Shown: piece after piece, positions 12,053 to 24,180 of the stretch
Numbering within the stretch: the stretch's first letter is position 1
Layout: every line of letters starts with the position of its first letter
From: Ampelomyces quisqualis
Lineage: Eukaryota; Ascomycota; Dothideomycetes; Pleosporales; Phaeosphaeriaceae
Length of the DNA stretch: 64,000 nucleotides
Reading direction: 5' to 3'
Assembly: GCA_018398575.1 (NCBI GenBank)
Contig: JAGTXZ010000003.1
Location: 434,001 to 498,000 of the forward strand
Program-made: the position numbers and the translations under genes
The notes under the pieces: generated by a model
The model's database searches: none
What the model saw: only the letters and a program-made list of their open reading frames with translations
Told to the model about the DNA's origin: nothing

Positions 12053-15000
12053 TCAGTCAAGGAGATTCATCCTCGCGCTTGCCCTGCTCGAGTCTTGCAG
12101 AGCCGCAGCGCTTGCGTACGACTGCTGCTGCGAGTTCACCTCGAGCCCCGATGACATGTCGAGATCGATGAGCAAGTGCGCACTCGCACTCATAGACACA
12201 GACTTCTTCTCTGGAGAGAGCTCAATCAGTCTCTTCGAATTGGCGCCTGCTTGTGAGCCCGGTGTCATGCTGCGCATGTTTTCAGCGTACATTGCCTGCT
12301 CTTCTCTGGCTTTCTGAACATAGCGGGCATCCTCCGCAGCAGCACCGCCATTGACGTAGGAATGCCATACCTGAGATGTCTCCGAATCCTTGGAGACTGG
12401 TACAGGGTTGGCGGGCTTCTGGAAAGTAGTCTCGGATGCAAGGTGCTGGGCTGCGGATGAGGAGGGCTGCAGTGAAGTCCCGTTGGGCACTGACTTCAGC
12501 ATCGCCTTTACGCCGTGACCACGACGCTCGCAGATAGGACATCTGCAAGGATCGCTACAGATAGCTATATTGAGTCAAGTTTTTTGTTCAAGTATGTCTT
12601 CCCAATTACCACGCTTGGGCATGCTCTCATAGGGTAAGGAATGTCATGGGTCAAGCTTACCGGCACAAGGATGTACACAATTGAGACGGCGCGCACATGG
12701 CATCATGCAATTAACCTGGTCATGGCCGAACGGATGGCAGCGATAAGCTACCACAGGTCAGCTTAGTCAAGGTCCTTATGACTGAAGTACTTACGGCACT
12801 TGTGTTCGCAGGGCAGGACACCACCACAAGACAAATCACAGCCTCCGTGAATATGATCCCAATCATCAGACTCTTGGATCCAGACCTTACGACCATGATT
12901 GGCGCACTGCAGTGGCAAATTATACCCCACGCGCCTCTTCTGTCCACTGACCACCTTAGCCTTGGAGTCGCTGTACATTATATTCACCACTTGAGCCCAG
13001 ACCCAGCTCTCGCAAGCTAGGAGTTCTGCGTTGCCGAATATGTAGAAGCCACGCTTTGCACGAGACAGAGCGACACAGGCTCGATTATCGGATGACAGGA
13101 AGCCAATCTTGTGGTGGCGATTGCTGCGCACAAGGCTCAGAATGACGATATCGTTCTCTTCACCCTGGTAGCCATCTACGGTCACTATCTTGACACCTCT
13201 CATGGCCGATGCGTTTCGGTGTTGATAGAGTCCGCGTGTGAGGCGTTTGCGTTGCCCGTTGTAAAACGTCAACAAGGTAATTTTGGAAGGATCCGCACCG
13301 TTAAGGACTACATGATCGACAAAGCCCATGATCATCTTTGCCTCGTTCTCGTTGTACGAAGACATGTTAGCATCGCGATCCTCAGGCCATTCATGGCAGA
13401 AGAAGAAGGAGTTATTGCCTCCCATACCTTCAACAGGCGGTCGGTTGGCAAGATCTTTAACGCTGTCGTGGTCTTTCAGAGCATCGTTGTAGATAGGTGC
13501 GAGTAGGCGCCGAATCTCTGGTATCATGCGTCGTTGGCGCGTGAGGGTACTGTAGGCGACATTGTTGCGCACAAGACGCTCGAAGAGACTCAAATTGAGG
13601 TAATAAGGCTCGTCTTCAAAGTCATGAACTTGCGTATGTGGCCGCAGCTGTTGATGATCTCCGACCAATATCAGATGCTCGAGCGACGGAAAGCAAGCAG
13701 CAGTTATAGGTGCCTCCATGGTCTCGGCAGCCTCTTCGACCAAGATAATTCTTGGATGCAAAGCGGAGATTAACGCTCGGTACTTGGAGAGGCCCGTCGT
13801 CGTGCAGCCAATGATGCGTTGCTCGCTGAGTATCCGGACGTCCTCCTCCCAGAGGCCGACTTTGCGCTGCAACACAGCCTCTTCGTACAGTTTCGTAAGC
13901 TTTCGTACCTCGGGGAGAATGCGTGCTTTGACCTCTCGTTTGAAGTAGTTATAGATAGCGCCTCGATCTAATGCTGGAATGGTCGTGAGATCGTCTGTTC
14001 TTCGAAGCAATTCTTGAATCTCAGGCACTGTGATGAGCGAGCCGCCCTTGCCGACGTGGTTGTCGCAGAGGATAATCTCTTCTCCTTGGAGAGTCTCAAT
14101 GTCGTCGTCCTGTGCTACGGCTTCTGCTTCTAGTTCCTGTAATTGCTCAACCTCGAAATCTGGATAAGTCATCAGCATGAATTCATGATCCTAAGAGTTT
14201 GAGTGTTCGCACCTTCTTCTTCGTATCCCCAGCCATGCTCGTCCGGTTGAAAAGGTCGATCGCATCGCGCAAGAAATCTGCCAAGCCACAGTGCCATAAG
14301 AATGCCGGGATTATCAGCACTCGATACACCCATCGTAGAGTGGGGATCGACTACGAGGCTGTTGGACTGCTCCTGAGTTATGAGGCCGAGTTTCAGAAGA
14401 ACACGATGGTCCAAAGGTGCGTCGCTGATCTGTAGCGGTGCTAGCAGCATCTGCAAGCTACTAGTTAATTTTCGTATCGCGCTCGTGGCTTGAGTCTTCT
14501 GGCTTCCGGGCTGCTTCTGTCGAGGAGTGTTGCGACGAACTTCAAAAAGCGTTCTTTTCTTGATTTCTTCATCTTTACTTCGCCCTCCAAGACGTATGAA
14601 GTTTGGCTCGAATTCCATAGTGTGGCGCATGATCTGATCCACTGCGTGATTGGTCTGGGCAGTGATAATGATTGGTGAGTCCTCCCTTCGTAGATTGTCG
14701 CGTAACACCTTGATCATCACTACAGAGACGTGTGTTTTGCCGGTACCAGGCGGACCCTGCACGATAGGGAGCTTACTGGTAAGCATGCATTTTAGTGCTT
14801 TGCTCTGAGACTTGTCCAGTGACTGTGAAGATGAAGCTGGCCACTCTTTGAGGACATTGACGTTTTCGAAGTCACCGCTTTCTTCCATGCTGACGAGGGA
14901 GCTGAGATTGACATAAGGGTTGTGTTGGATATATGCTGGAGGCTCCATCTCTTTCTTGACCTTGACGAGATATTCAGACATGGGAAATGGCTCGCGCATG

Positions 15001-16062
15001 AGGTGTTGTAGGGCTAGCATCGTGTGTCGGCTGGCCTCGAAGAAGCCGCTACGACATTCGACCATTACCCACTTCTTCATCGGATCGACTTCCTGGTCTT
15101 CAGGACGCGCAAAGAATAGGTCTATCTCAGGTGGGTCGAGAGATAACCCAGCAATGGGGCGAGCTGCTATAACGGCAAGAACGCAAGTTGACTGGAAAGC
15201 ATCATCGGATGGTGACAGAGCAACGAGGCTACCCGTGATCAAGCGCTTGCTCTGCTCCCACCGAATCTGTCTCTTTACACGTGAAAGTGAAAAGGCGACA
15301 CGAGTTGCTAACCCGCGAAGGCTGCAGACGATGCTATTGAGGTAGACCGGCTCGTAAATGCCGATACCTTTGTTTTCGTACTCGGCCTCGTCCTTGTAAG
15401 GCGAGTTTCGCTCCTCTGCAACTGCCTCACGCAGTGGCCGAATGGCATCCTCGCGCAGAAGCTCATACTTGGTCCCTAGATATTCTTCGTTGCTTGCGTA
15501 GGCTCCTTCTGCTCGGTGTGGGCGGGGAGTTTTGCTGCAGTCAACTGAGGGTTGTGGTTCTTCGCAAATGAAGGCAGGCTTTTCACAAGGGATAATTTCG
15601 GAGGGGGCTGGGAGCTCAGGCTGATCGATCCATGCACCGGCCGTCACGGGCTTTTTTGCGAGTTGGAAGTATTCGCGGACGTCGTTGTTGATGCGAATCG
15701 GCGCCGACGTAGGTACATTGTCATTTGGGACAAAACTGCTCTGTATCGAGGCTCGACCAAATCGCTCAGTGAGATGAGCGTTGACCTCGCCGTCTTGGGT
15801 CTTGTGAGCAAAGCGCATAGTGAGCGTCGGGAGTGATGAGGAAGGGGCGAAGCACTTGGAGGATGCAGTAGATGTGTAGGCGCGGGATGCCTCGAAAGAC
15901 ATGTGTTAGGTAGCTTGCTCAACAAACGCACTCACCGTATGTATCCTCTGCACCTAGCCCTGCGAACATGTTGTTTGTTGCATGTGCAGGCTGCCGTCCG
16001 TAGGTGGCCGAGCTGCCGCCCGGTTGCTTTGATTTGTTGGGCCGATTGCGTCGTTTTGCCAT
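12053..16062 (-). CDS. SAD-3/Hrr1-like RNAi helicase (UPF1-like SF1 helicase with NFX1-type zinc finger)
   Basis: Exons read on the minus strand are 16062-15936, about 15900-14213, 14159-12795, 12747-12661 and 12564-12053, for roughly 1,250 residues. Helicase motifs are clear: GPPGTGKT (Walker A), LVEEAAE (Walker B variant), LVGDHQQLRP, LTRQRRMIPEI, VDGYQGEENDIVILSLVRS and VALSRAKRG. Splicing the last introns restores a Cys/His module (CEHKCPYRCHPFGHDQVNC, then CVHPCAG and CRCPICERRGHG) of NFX1 type. This layout matches S. pombe Hrr1 and Neurospora SAD-3, which act with RNA-dependent RNA polymerase in heterochromatin or meiotic silencing. Exon 1 (MAKRRNRPNKSKQ, basic) ends at GTGAGT in phase 1, but the nearby in-frame acceptors are phase 0. 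A GTTTGT donor 12 bases further on fits better, so this junction is unsettled. Confidence 0.85.
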
Positions 16063-16652
16063 GATGGTCCGACCAACGCGTGGTCAGTGCAAGTATGAAA
16101 GACAGGCTAAGAAGTGAATGTCTCGGACTGCGAGAAATGAATGTAGGGATGATGATGCACGTGTGTGCTGAGGCTGGTGTGGTCTGAACGGGAAGGCGCG
16201 TCCAAGACCGAGCAAACGGAGCTAGTGCCAGACATGCGGCGGTGAAGGCGAGACAGATATTCTTCCAGTAATCAGAGCAAGCGGAAGGTGAAACCCGAAA
16301 GAAAGTATGCAGTTTGCAAGACATGTCGAGTTGAGTTGCTGCAAACGAATGCACCAGCGAATGCACCAGCGAATGCACCAGAATGAAGGATGCCATGTAG
16401 GCCTGGTGGCTCGTGTTCATGAGTACTCGTGGATAAATTGGCACGTTTTCCAAGTGAAGCCATAAGCGATGATGTCGTTGGTCGCCTTCTCAAGCTCTAC
16501 ATGGACGATCGAGGAGGACTAGCTGCCGGAGGTTTGCATTGCAAGGTGCGCCTTCACCTGCAGGCGTCTGTTGTATGCGCTTACAAGAAGGAGCTCGTAT
16601 TTTGTGAACACTCACGCTACACCGCATCTGGCTTAGCTCGATGTGAGCGCGA
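16063..16652. promoter_or_regulatory. Divergent promoter between the helicase gene and spt8
   Basis: The two genes start 590 bases apart and are transcribed away from each other, so this segment must hold both promoters. It contains a three-copy 12-base tandem repeat at 16346-16381. I see no obvious TATA box. Confidence 0.5.
16346..16381. repeat. 12-bp tandem repeat, three perfect copies
   Basis: The unit CGAATGCACCAG is repeated at 16346, 16358 and 16370 without mismatch. It lies 284 bases upstream of the helicase start and 272 upstream of the Spt8 start. Confidence 0.9.
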
Positions 16653-18868
16653 ATGACGCGACCCCCGGACCGATATCAACACCCGGGACCAGCACCTGAG
16701 CAGCCCGTGGAAGATCTGCGCATGCATTACGGAGCTCATGGAAGCAGCATGAACGAGGAGGATGACTTTGAGAACGGCAACAGTGCGTAGTGCGGCACAT
16801 GACTTGGGCGGCACTGTCGAGCTAATGCGCGGTCAGGCTCCGCCGAGGAAGAGGATGACGCCGAGGAGGGCGATGTCATGGATGTAGACGAAGACGAAGA
16901 CGGCGACGGCGAGGACGCAGACGAGGGCGACCATGACGACGAGGACGGCGACGGTGACGGCGATGGGGACAACGACGATGAGGATCAGGACCACGACCAC
17001 GACCAGGACCAGGACGAGCCCGACAGCCCCTCGCAGCGGCCACGAGGCAGTCTGCGAAACGGCGGGACACCAGGCCCTTCAGACGCCAACCCGGCCGTCA
17101 CTCTCACCTCTCCCAGCCCCCGCGCCGCCGCCGCCGCTGCAGGCATCCTGGGCACCCTCCCCTTCCGACCCAGCATCCGGCAAGAGGTCCTCAACGCGCC
17201 CGCGTACGACATGGTCCCCACCATTGCTGCTCCGCACAGCACCTCGATCAACGCCATCACCGCCACGCCCGACATGCGCTGGGTCTTCAGCGGCGGCGCA
17301 GACGGCTACATCCGCAAGTTCAACTGGGTCGACACGGCCAACGGCAAGCTCGCACTCACCGTCGCCCAGCGCCACCCCTTCGTCGACTCGGTGACCAAGG
17401 CCGGCGTGCTGCTGTCGTACTGGGAGAACGAGGACCACTCGGGCGCATCGGACAGCCTGTCGTCCGTGTACTCACTTGCCGTCCACCACCAGTCGCTGTG
17501 GCTGCTGTCGGGCCTGGAGTCGGGCGGCATCAACCTCCAGTCGGTGCGGCACGAGGAGGGCAAGCGCATACATACCTTGAAGGGCCACACCTCGGCTGTC
17601 TCGGTCCTGACCCTGGCGCAGGACGAGCAGTCGGTGCTGAGTGGCAGCTGGGACAAGACCATCAACGACTGGGATCTGAACACTGGCCAGGTGAAGAGAA
17701 AGATGGAGACGAGCGGCGGCCAGATCTCCGCCATCGAGCAGCGACCCCTATCGACACTGCCCATCCCGCAAGACACAGAGACATTGCCTTCCGCCAATGG
17801 CACCTTTTCCTCCAACAATACTGCGCGACCGAGACCGAACGGAAGCACCGCCAACGGCACCGATGCGGCAAAAAGTGCACAAGTCAAGCACGACGCCAAC
17901 GAAGATGCCCAAGGCTCACCCGACGATTCGCTCTTCGGCGATAAGGATTCACTCTTCGGCGACGGCCAGGAAAACAATCCTTCGTCCGCCCTACCTTCGT
18001 TCGGCGAAGATGATGACGAGTTCTCGCGAGCCATAGCTACTGGCATTCAGCAATCGGACGACGACGGCTCGGGAGATCTCGACCTGATGGACATGGGCGG
18101 TCCCGTACAAGCACCGCAAGAGCTAGCCCAGGAGCCTCTAAAGGAGCCACCGGCAGACGCGCAGGGACACAACACGGTCAATGGTGTAACGGGCGATGCA
18201 CAGCCTACCACTACAGTGAACGGTCTACCGCACGCAGAAGACATGGAGAAGCCTGCAGCCAGCACTGTTGGCCAAGCCGAGCAGCCCATGTCCTCGGAGA
18301 CCACGTTTTTCGACGCCTCCATGGACGGAACCCTGCGCATTTGGGACCGGCGACAATCAAATCCCGTTGCACGCATAGCGCCACCCAGAAACACCCCGCC
18401 GTGGTGCATGAATGCATGCTGGTCTCCAGACGGCAATTTCATCTACGCGGGCAGGAGAAATGGGTCAGTGGACGAGTACAGCTTGCACAAGGGATTGAGG
18501 GAACCTCGGAGGACCTTTAAATTTCCGAACGTCAGCGGGGCAGTCAGCGCCGTTCGCGCAATGCCAAACGGCAAGCATCTGATATGGTAAGGCATTCCCT
18601 TTCCCTGCGAGGGATCTTGCTCATCGTAAATAGTGCATCTTATGACATCCTACGATCATACGATCTGGGCCAACAGGAGAGGGAGGATGCCGGCGCGAAA
18701 GGTGCAGCAGTTCCGTTCTTGATCGTACCGGGTCACCGCACCGGCGTGATTTCACAACTGTACCTCGACCCGACGTGCAGCTTCATGATATCGACTGGAG
18801 GTAATAGAGGATGGGAGGGCGCTACGACTGAAGTTCTGCTTGGTTATGAGATTGGCATTGGGCAATGA
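16653..18868 (+). CDS. spt8: SAGA complex subunit Spt8 (WD40 protein)
   Basis: Three exons, 16653-16782, 16837-18586 and 18634-18868, give 704 residues. The first intron (GTGCGT to GGTCAG) restores NSAEEEDDAEEGD; the last (GTAAGG to AATAG) restores HLICASYDILRSYDL. The N-terminus is strongly acidic (D/E/G-rich, about residues 40-100), as in Spt8. WD40 repeats follow: STSINAITATPDMRWVFSGG with ADGYIRKF, then TLKGHTSAVSVLTL with GSWDKTINDWDL, and near the end FFDASMDGTLRIWDRR and NACWSPDGNFIYAGR. A long low-complexity insert lies between the repeats and includes a DSLFGDKDSLFGDG duplication. Spt8 is a nuclear SAGA subunit that contacts TBP; that role comes from the family, not from this sequence. 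Confidence 0.88.
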
Positions 18869-19145
18869 TGCCTTACTATACCCCGGGTTGCGGCGTTATG
18901 GCATCGAATGATTGCCTTGTACATATTTGGTAGAGAGTTCTACAAGACATGAGATGTTCAACTAATCCCAATGCACTGCCAAATTTTTCACGCCTTGAAC
19001 ACCACGCTTGCATGACTGGTCGTCGCTCGATGCGTCGCCCGGTTGGCTTGTGGGGCAGGTAGTCGCGACAGTCCAACATGCTTCAGATCAAGTTGCCCAG
19101 TCATCAATCCTCCTATGCGAATTCACCACCCCTACGCATCCTACC

Positions 19146-19538
19146 ATGCCCCGCTTAGATGAATACACGCAGGAGTACCTCCACGACGCTGAGCGCGGCA
19201 ACTTTGCGCTCGACTAGAGATTCGCCATCCTCAAGGCCGCGCCCGCTTACAACTCGACCATTTCCTCCTGATACAACACCGTGACACAAGCGCTGGATGA
19301 CGGCGCGGTAGTGTTTGCGTACGACAGTTTTTCCTCGACAAAGGTCGTGAGGTTCGTGTGCATTGCCGTGGCGCTGTGGGTTATTGCCCTGAGTTATTCG
19401 CGCTGCAGGGGCGATAACATCGTGAAGAAGCAGGTGATGTGTAAGTTTTGCCGGAAATATATTCGCGAGATGGTGAGGTGCGTGCAGGGTACGCGTTGGG
19501 GTGGATGGGAGGGAGGAGGCGACTTGAGTACCCCATGA
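19146..19538 (+). pseudogene. Small membrane-protein-like ORF interrupted by two in-frame stops
   Basis: From the ATG at 19146 one frame reads MPRLDEYTQEYLHDAERG, then a TAG, then RFAILKAAPAYNSTISS, then a TGA, then YNTVTQALDDGAVVFAYDS and a membrane-helix-like VVRFVCIAVALWVIALSY. Sense-like composition continues in the same frame across both stops. TAG and TGA are each one C-to-T change away from CAG and CGA. It therefore looks like a small gene broken by transitions rather than random sequence. I recognise no family. No plausible intron removes both stops. Confidence 0.4.
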
Positions 19539-21220
19539 GCTAGACTGTTTTCGCTGCACATGTCCGACTTCAGCTATTGGCACGGTATAGATCTGCCGTG
19601 TACAGGAGTGCGTTGCATACAATAGGGCGTCGAGTCAATAAAAACGATGCATGATGTTGTTAGCTCTTGCAAGTGGTCATTCTGCATACATCGAATCATT
19701 TTGGACAAGTGGGTCTGTCTGTACAATCACAACTTGGCTACAGAAGTTTATGTCATCGTACATCTATTACTTCACACCACCTGAGGTCCGCAGTGAGCTT
19801 CTTGGCCTCCACAATTGTATTCGGCCCATTTGGCCGTCCGATCATCCTCCTCACAAGCACCATCTGTAATTCTTCCACGCGGGTATTTGCCATGCGCATG
19901 TTCCGCAAGCACTACTACATGGAAGCCTTCAAGTCCGCTTTGTTACCAAGTAAATAACTAGAACAAGTAGCATTGCTCACGTTACAACACGGAGCAAACA
20001 GTACTCAAGAAAGCGCATATCTTCACTCGAGCAAGCGCAAATAATCAGGCCACTCGCGGGATCGCCGCCACAAGCAAACATACTTTTTAATCCTGCATCC
20101 ACTTCGTGCGGCCGCCGATCACATAGTCTTTCCGCAACCCTGCCCCTCAGCAAACGTTTTCTTCACTCCAGATCAATAATGACGACGACGACGACACTCT
20201 GCATCCGTCTGTACACACTTACACATACACACACATGTTGAAATCGCACATCCTGGCCCACTTTCCCGCCGCCCCAAAAAAAGTATCCCCCCTCCGCAGC
20301 CCCCTCAAAGACATGTTTCATCGGCCCTTTTGCACTAGTACCCCACAACCTCGCTACGCACCCACCAACCCACGGTCCACCTACAACCCCAACCCCTCAC
20401 CTCACTCTACTCTCTCAGGAAAAAAAACCCTCCCGCACCCTTCCAAGACAAACATGTGTACCCTAGGGTGTATTCCGTAACCTTAAGATGCACTTTGTCG
20501 CGCCAGGACAATCGCTATGCTCATGTCTAGCAGTGACGTCCGACGCGAAAACACTTTCCCCCAACTCCCTTACTTGAACAAAGATTTTGGGTTGGAAAAG
20601 AGAGAGAAAAGTGCCCCCCCCCCCCACGAAAAAAGACATTGGGCGTGCAAGGTTGATCATTGCTGCAAGTGAGGCGTGCGCGGGTTACCGTATGGGGTTG
20701 TCGAGGTGGTCAAGGGTTGGCGGTGAGGAAAAGGGGTGGATTTGCTGGTCTGAGGACATGCGGGGTGAGGTCACGGTACATAGTACATACATGGCGGGGC
20801 GAGGTCAAGTGGGCGTGGGTGTGGGGCTTTCGTGAGGATTGGCGGGGGCCCCGGGTGCGGTGAGGTTTGTCAGGGCGATATAGCTAGAGGGGGAGAGGGG
20901 ATGGAAAGTAGGTAGAGTAAATTGGAGAACATGGTCATGTGTGTGTATGTAATATTGATCATTGTGTACCGCGATGCAATCTATCCAGTGCTTCATTTTC
21001 GTTGCTTCGTAAATGCTCATTTCCCAACACCGCCCAATGCAAATGTACGCTCCTCGAAATGCTGATCAAGAAAATAACAATTAAAACGCACATCCGGTAT
21101 GGTATAAGCAATGCGGAATCTGAAGCCGCTCGAACGCCATGTAGATGCGACAAAATTGAGAGAGTAAACGCCAAGAACACCACCCGATGCAGATGCTTCC
21201 TCATTAGTCATCTTCCCTCC
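19539..21220. other. Gene-free region
   Basis: No ORF here shows a domain or believable splicing. The stretch includes pyrimidine-rich segments at 20250-20450, a run of 13 C near 20623-20635, and a G-rich part at 20690-20910. The right end may contain the 3' untranslated region of the minus-strand gene that ends at 21221. Confidence 0.5.
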
Positions 21221-21898
21221 TTACAATCTAGACTTTTCAGCAACATCCCCTCTCATCCGCGACCGCGATCGCGTCGAGGACCTCCGGCGCTCTGCGCCAT
21301 CCTTGGCCTTTTTTGTCCTTGACCGCCTCAGCGCGGGAAGTTCTTCTTCTTCTGACTCGTCCACGGTGAAGAGATCTGGACTTGGTTCTCTCCATGAATG
21401 CCGGTGGCCAGACAGTGTGCGCGAGTAACGGCGCCGGTTCTGTGCCTTGCGGGCTACGAGCTCGTGCGCGCGGCCACGGGATAGCTGACTGGTGGGGATC
21501 CTTGGTGGGGAAATTTGTGTGACGATGTTGAGCGTGTCGTTGAGGCGGGCGTCGTCGAGGCCCATGAAGGACTCTTCGTCTTCTTCTAGGATGGTGGGTG
21601 GTTGGTATCGGGTGTGTAGTTGCGTGTGACTGTGCTGGACGTAACGAGCCCACTTGTCGGCCACGTTGAACTTGAACTTGGAGGCCTTGGTTGCACGTAG
21701 ACCATCGGGGACGATGATGCCTGCACTTAGAGATAGGTCGTATGGGTCGTCTTCCTCGTTGATCGGGGTGATGAAGTGAGCAAAGGGGTCTTCGTCAATA
21801 TCTGGAAGGTCGTTCCCCTGAGTGTAGTCTGCATCGACGCTGTCGATGCATGGTGGGGACGAGAAAGACCTGTACGGTGATCGGAGGTAGGATGGCAT
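21221..21898 (-). CDS. Hypothetical protein with basic, Ser/Arg-rich tail, 225 aa
   Basis: A single open frame starting MPSYLRSPYRSFSSPP. The first half is acidic with short motifs (DEDPFAHFITPINEEDDPYD; FKFNVADKWARYV) that look constrained. The second half is disordered, with an acidic patch (DESEEEELPALRR) and then a run of Arg/Ser/Lys ending RSRSRMRGD, which could serve as a nuclear localisation signal. There is no signal peptide or membrane helix. I do not recognise the family. The coding call rests on the long open frame, its composition and the ATG context; function is unknown. Confidence 0.6.
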   Translation of the reverse strand: MPSYLRSPYRSFSSPPCIDSVDADYTQGNDLPDIDEDPFAHFITPINEEDDPYDLSLSAGIIVPDGLRATKASKFKFNVADKWARYVQHSHTQLHTRYQPPTILEEDEESFMGLDDARLNDTLNIVTQISPPRIPTSQLSRGRAHELVARKAQNRRRYSRTLSGHRHSWREPSPDLFTVDESEEEELPALRRSRTKKAKDGAERRRSSTRSRSRMRGDVAEKSRL

Positions 21899-24180
21899 TG
21901 TTGCGATGAGATTTTTGATAGCCTGGAGACAAGGACTACGTCGAATTGGTAGTGAGGACTTCGCGCTTGACTCGGTCTTGATAACGGTGACGCTAGTGGT
22001 GGCTGATCTTGTTCTTCCCGACGCGTGGCCGGTTGATCCAGGAAGAAACAGCGCAAAGCTGTTCTTTGATGAGAGTAGAGACGTAGTCGCGGCTATTGCA
22101 CGCTCTAGTATTTTCGCCAGCTGGGGACTTGCGATATCGATAGATCACATGCGTGACCGGGACCTGCGCCTCCTGCAGAGCCGCGTGCTATGAATCAGAG
22201 GGGTGGTGTCTCTTGGAAGAGTGGTGCCTTGAGGATAATTGCCTAGTCTGGAGGACTGGGAGAGACAATGAGGTGATGAGTATAGGAAGAGTACTTGGTG
22301 GCCTGGCTTCCTCGACGAGGGTTTGGGATCGAGATATACTTTTGGAGGGGTTCATGCAGGACTTATATGCACGACCAAAGCAGATGGGACGATGTGCTGC
22401 TCATGCAGGCGGACCCGTGTAGGTGTAGTGCACCACATTAGCGGATCAGCACGGGAAGCTTAGCCCAGCATGGACAGAAAGAGTATGGATTCCAAGCCGC
22501 AGAGGAATGAATGACTGGGGGTTTACCCAGGTGACCTATCGCAGTACACCACTCGCAAAAGTCATCTGCATCATGCACGAGAGTAGCCACTGGGACCCAC
22601 AGGACGGACAGCAGGCCGGCCGTTAATGCAGGTCGATCGATGCAGTCCTCGAAACATCGCGGTCGCGTGATTGGCGAAGGAGTGCGCAATTGCCCGAATG
22701 GCAGAGTGCAGTATGAAAAGCGGAGGATCTGGTGTGGGAAGAGAGGCCGAAGCCAAAGCGGCGCTAAGTGCGGTGCCCGAATGACGAAATCACGTCACTT
22801 CTTTCAGATAGCCAACCAGCCTCAACCTTGCACATGGAACTTCGCCTAGAGAGCCACCCTTCCCCATCAGCTTCCACACCGCTCGCTTGTGCCCTTGCAG
22901 CCTGCTGACTGATGGCAATTCTCCCTTGGCCTGCCACTTTCAGCCTGCGCGTCCTGTCAGGGATGGTGACGAGGCTGCCTGCGTGAACCTCTGTTCGGTA
23001 CTGTTTTGACGGCTGACCACACCATCGAGCCACAGACGCGCAAGCCGAGTGCCCTTCTCTGCCATCTAGTCTACGCCTGCGGTTTTTGCTAGTCTCACCT
23101 GACCATCACGGGTTCCTCTCAATACACCACTACCATTTCGACCCCAAGCCTGCCTTGAGAACATCCTTACGAGCACAAAAATTTCGATTCACGTGCAATA
23201 TTTGCTCGCAAATTTCCAGCTAGTCGTCCCCTGGCGGCTCGCAGGAATACCTGTTTTCAGCCTCTTGGGGGCTGGGGCGCAGGTGTGGCCTGTTTCTTAC
23301 CACCATCCCCATGGTATGATAGATCGAAGCCCCACTCAGCTCGTCCGGCGGTATCATTATGGATTCTATCAATGTGCCTCGTGGCTCGTACCGTATTTTC
23401 TCGCGACGAAGATTTTTACGCTAGGGCCGAGTGTAGTAAGCTGCGAGCTACCTGTCCAATGATACGCTTCACATTAAGCCTTTGGACCCACTCTGGCTTC
23501 AAATTCTGAGATACATATGGTTAGCTCGCGAACGCTAGCGTAACTATCCGTTTTACTCGTCTGAAAATACGGTAATTTGCAGCATCTCCATGCCCATACG
23601 CCTTTGCTTACGGCAGCCGTCATCTCTTCCCAGTCTGGACATGGTTATCATTTCGCACTGCGCCTCTTTGGAATGCGGCTCCCAACATCTTACTCAGAAC
23701 TTACTGTGTAATGCGACAGGTTGTGTCACCTGGACCCTGACCTGCGGTGCAGGCCGGGACTCTACCGTCTACTACCTCTGCGTGGAAAGCTTCACTAACA
23801 CGAAGCCATCACACTTGTGTCGCAGCATGCAATCCCACGACTACTTAAAGTTCTTGCAAGTCTCACCATAGACGTTTGCCTTCGCTACCGCTGTCAGATT
23901 CCAGGCCTTGCGCTCCCCAATCGTAAACAAGAAATCGGTACGCCTTCAAAGTCACGATGTATTCAAACCGCTTACTTAGCACAACCACTTGCACAAACAT
24001 GATCGCGACTTCGCTCTAAATCTCTGTAGACCAAGAAAATGCAATGGCATTTACTCCGTACCAATAGTCCGACATCGACTTTTGTCAAAATTCGAGGCGC
24101 TCACCGCTGTTCACCGCCTCTTACAAGACCTCGGAAACCCGCCACTCCGGCCTACCATATTGTTCGCAAAGTCCTATAGG
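21899..24180. other. Gene-poor region
   Basis: No ORF longer than about 90 codons occurs here and none carries a recognisable motif. The left 500 bases are probably the promoter of the minus-strand 225-residue gene. The rest is featureless to my reading and leads into the inverted-repeat element. Confidence 0.5.

Noticed and set aside
14199..15836. Several plus-strand ORFs of 60-140 codons
   Set aside because: They are antisense shadows of the helicase gene, whose motifs are unmistakable on the minus strand.
20623..20635. Run of 13 cytosines
   Set aside because: A homopolymer of this kind is a simple-sequence tract, possibly inexact in length from sequencing; there is nothing functional to support.
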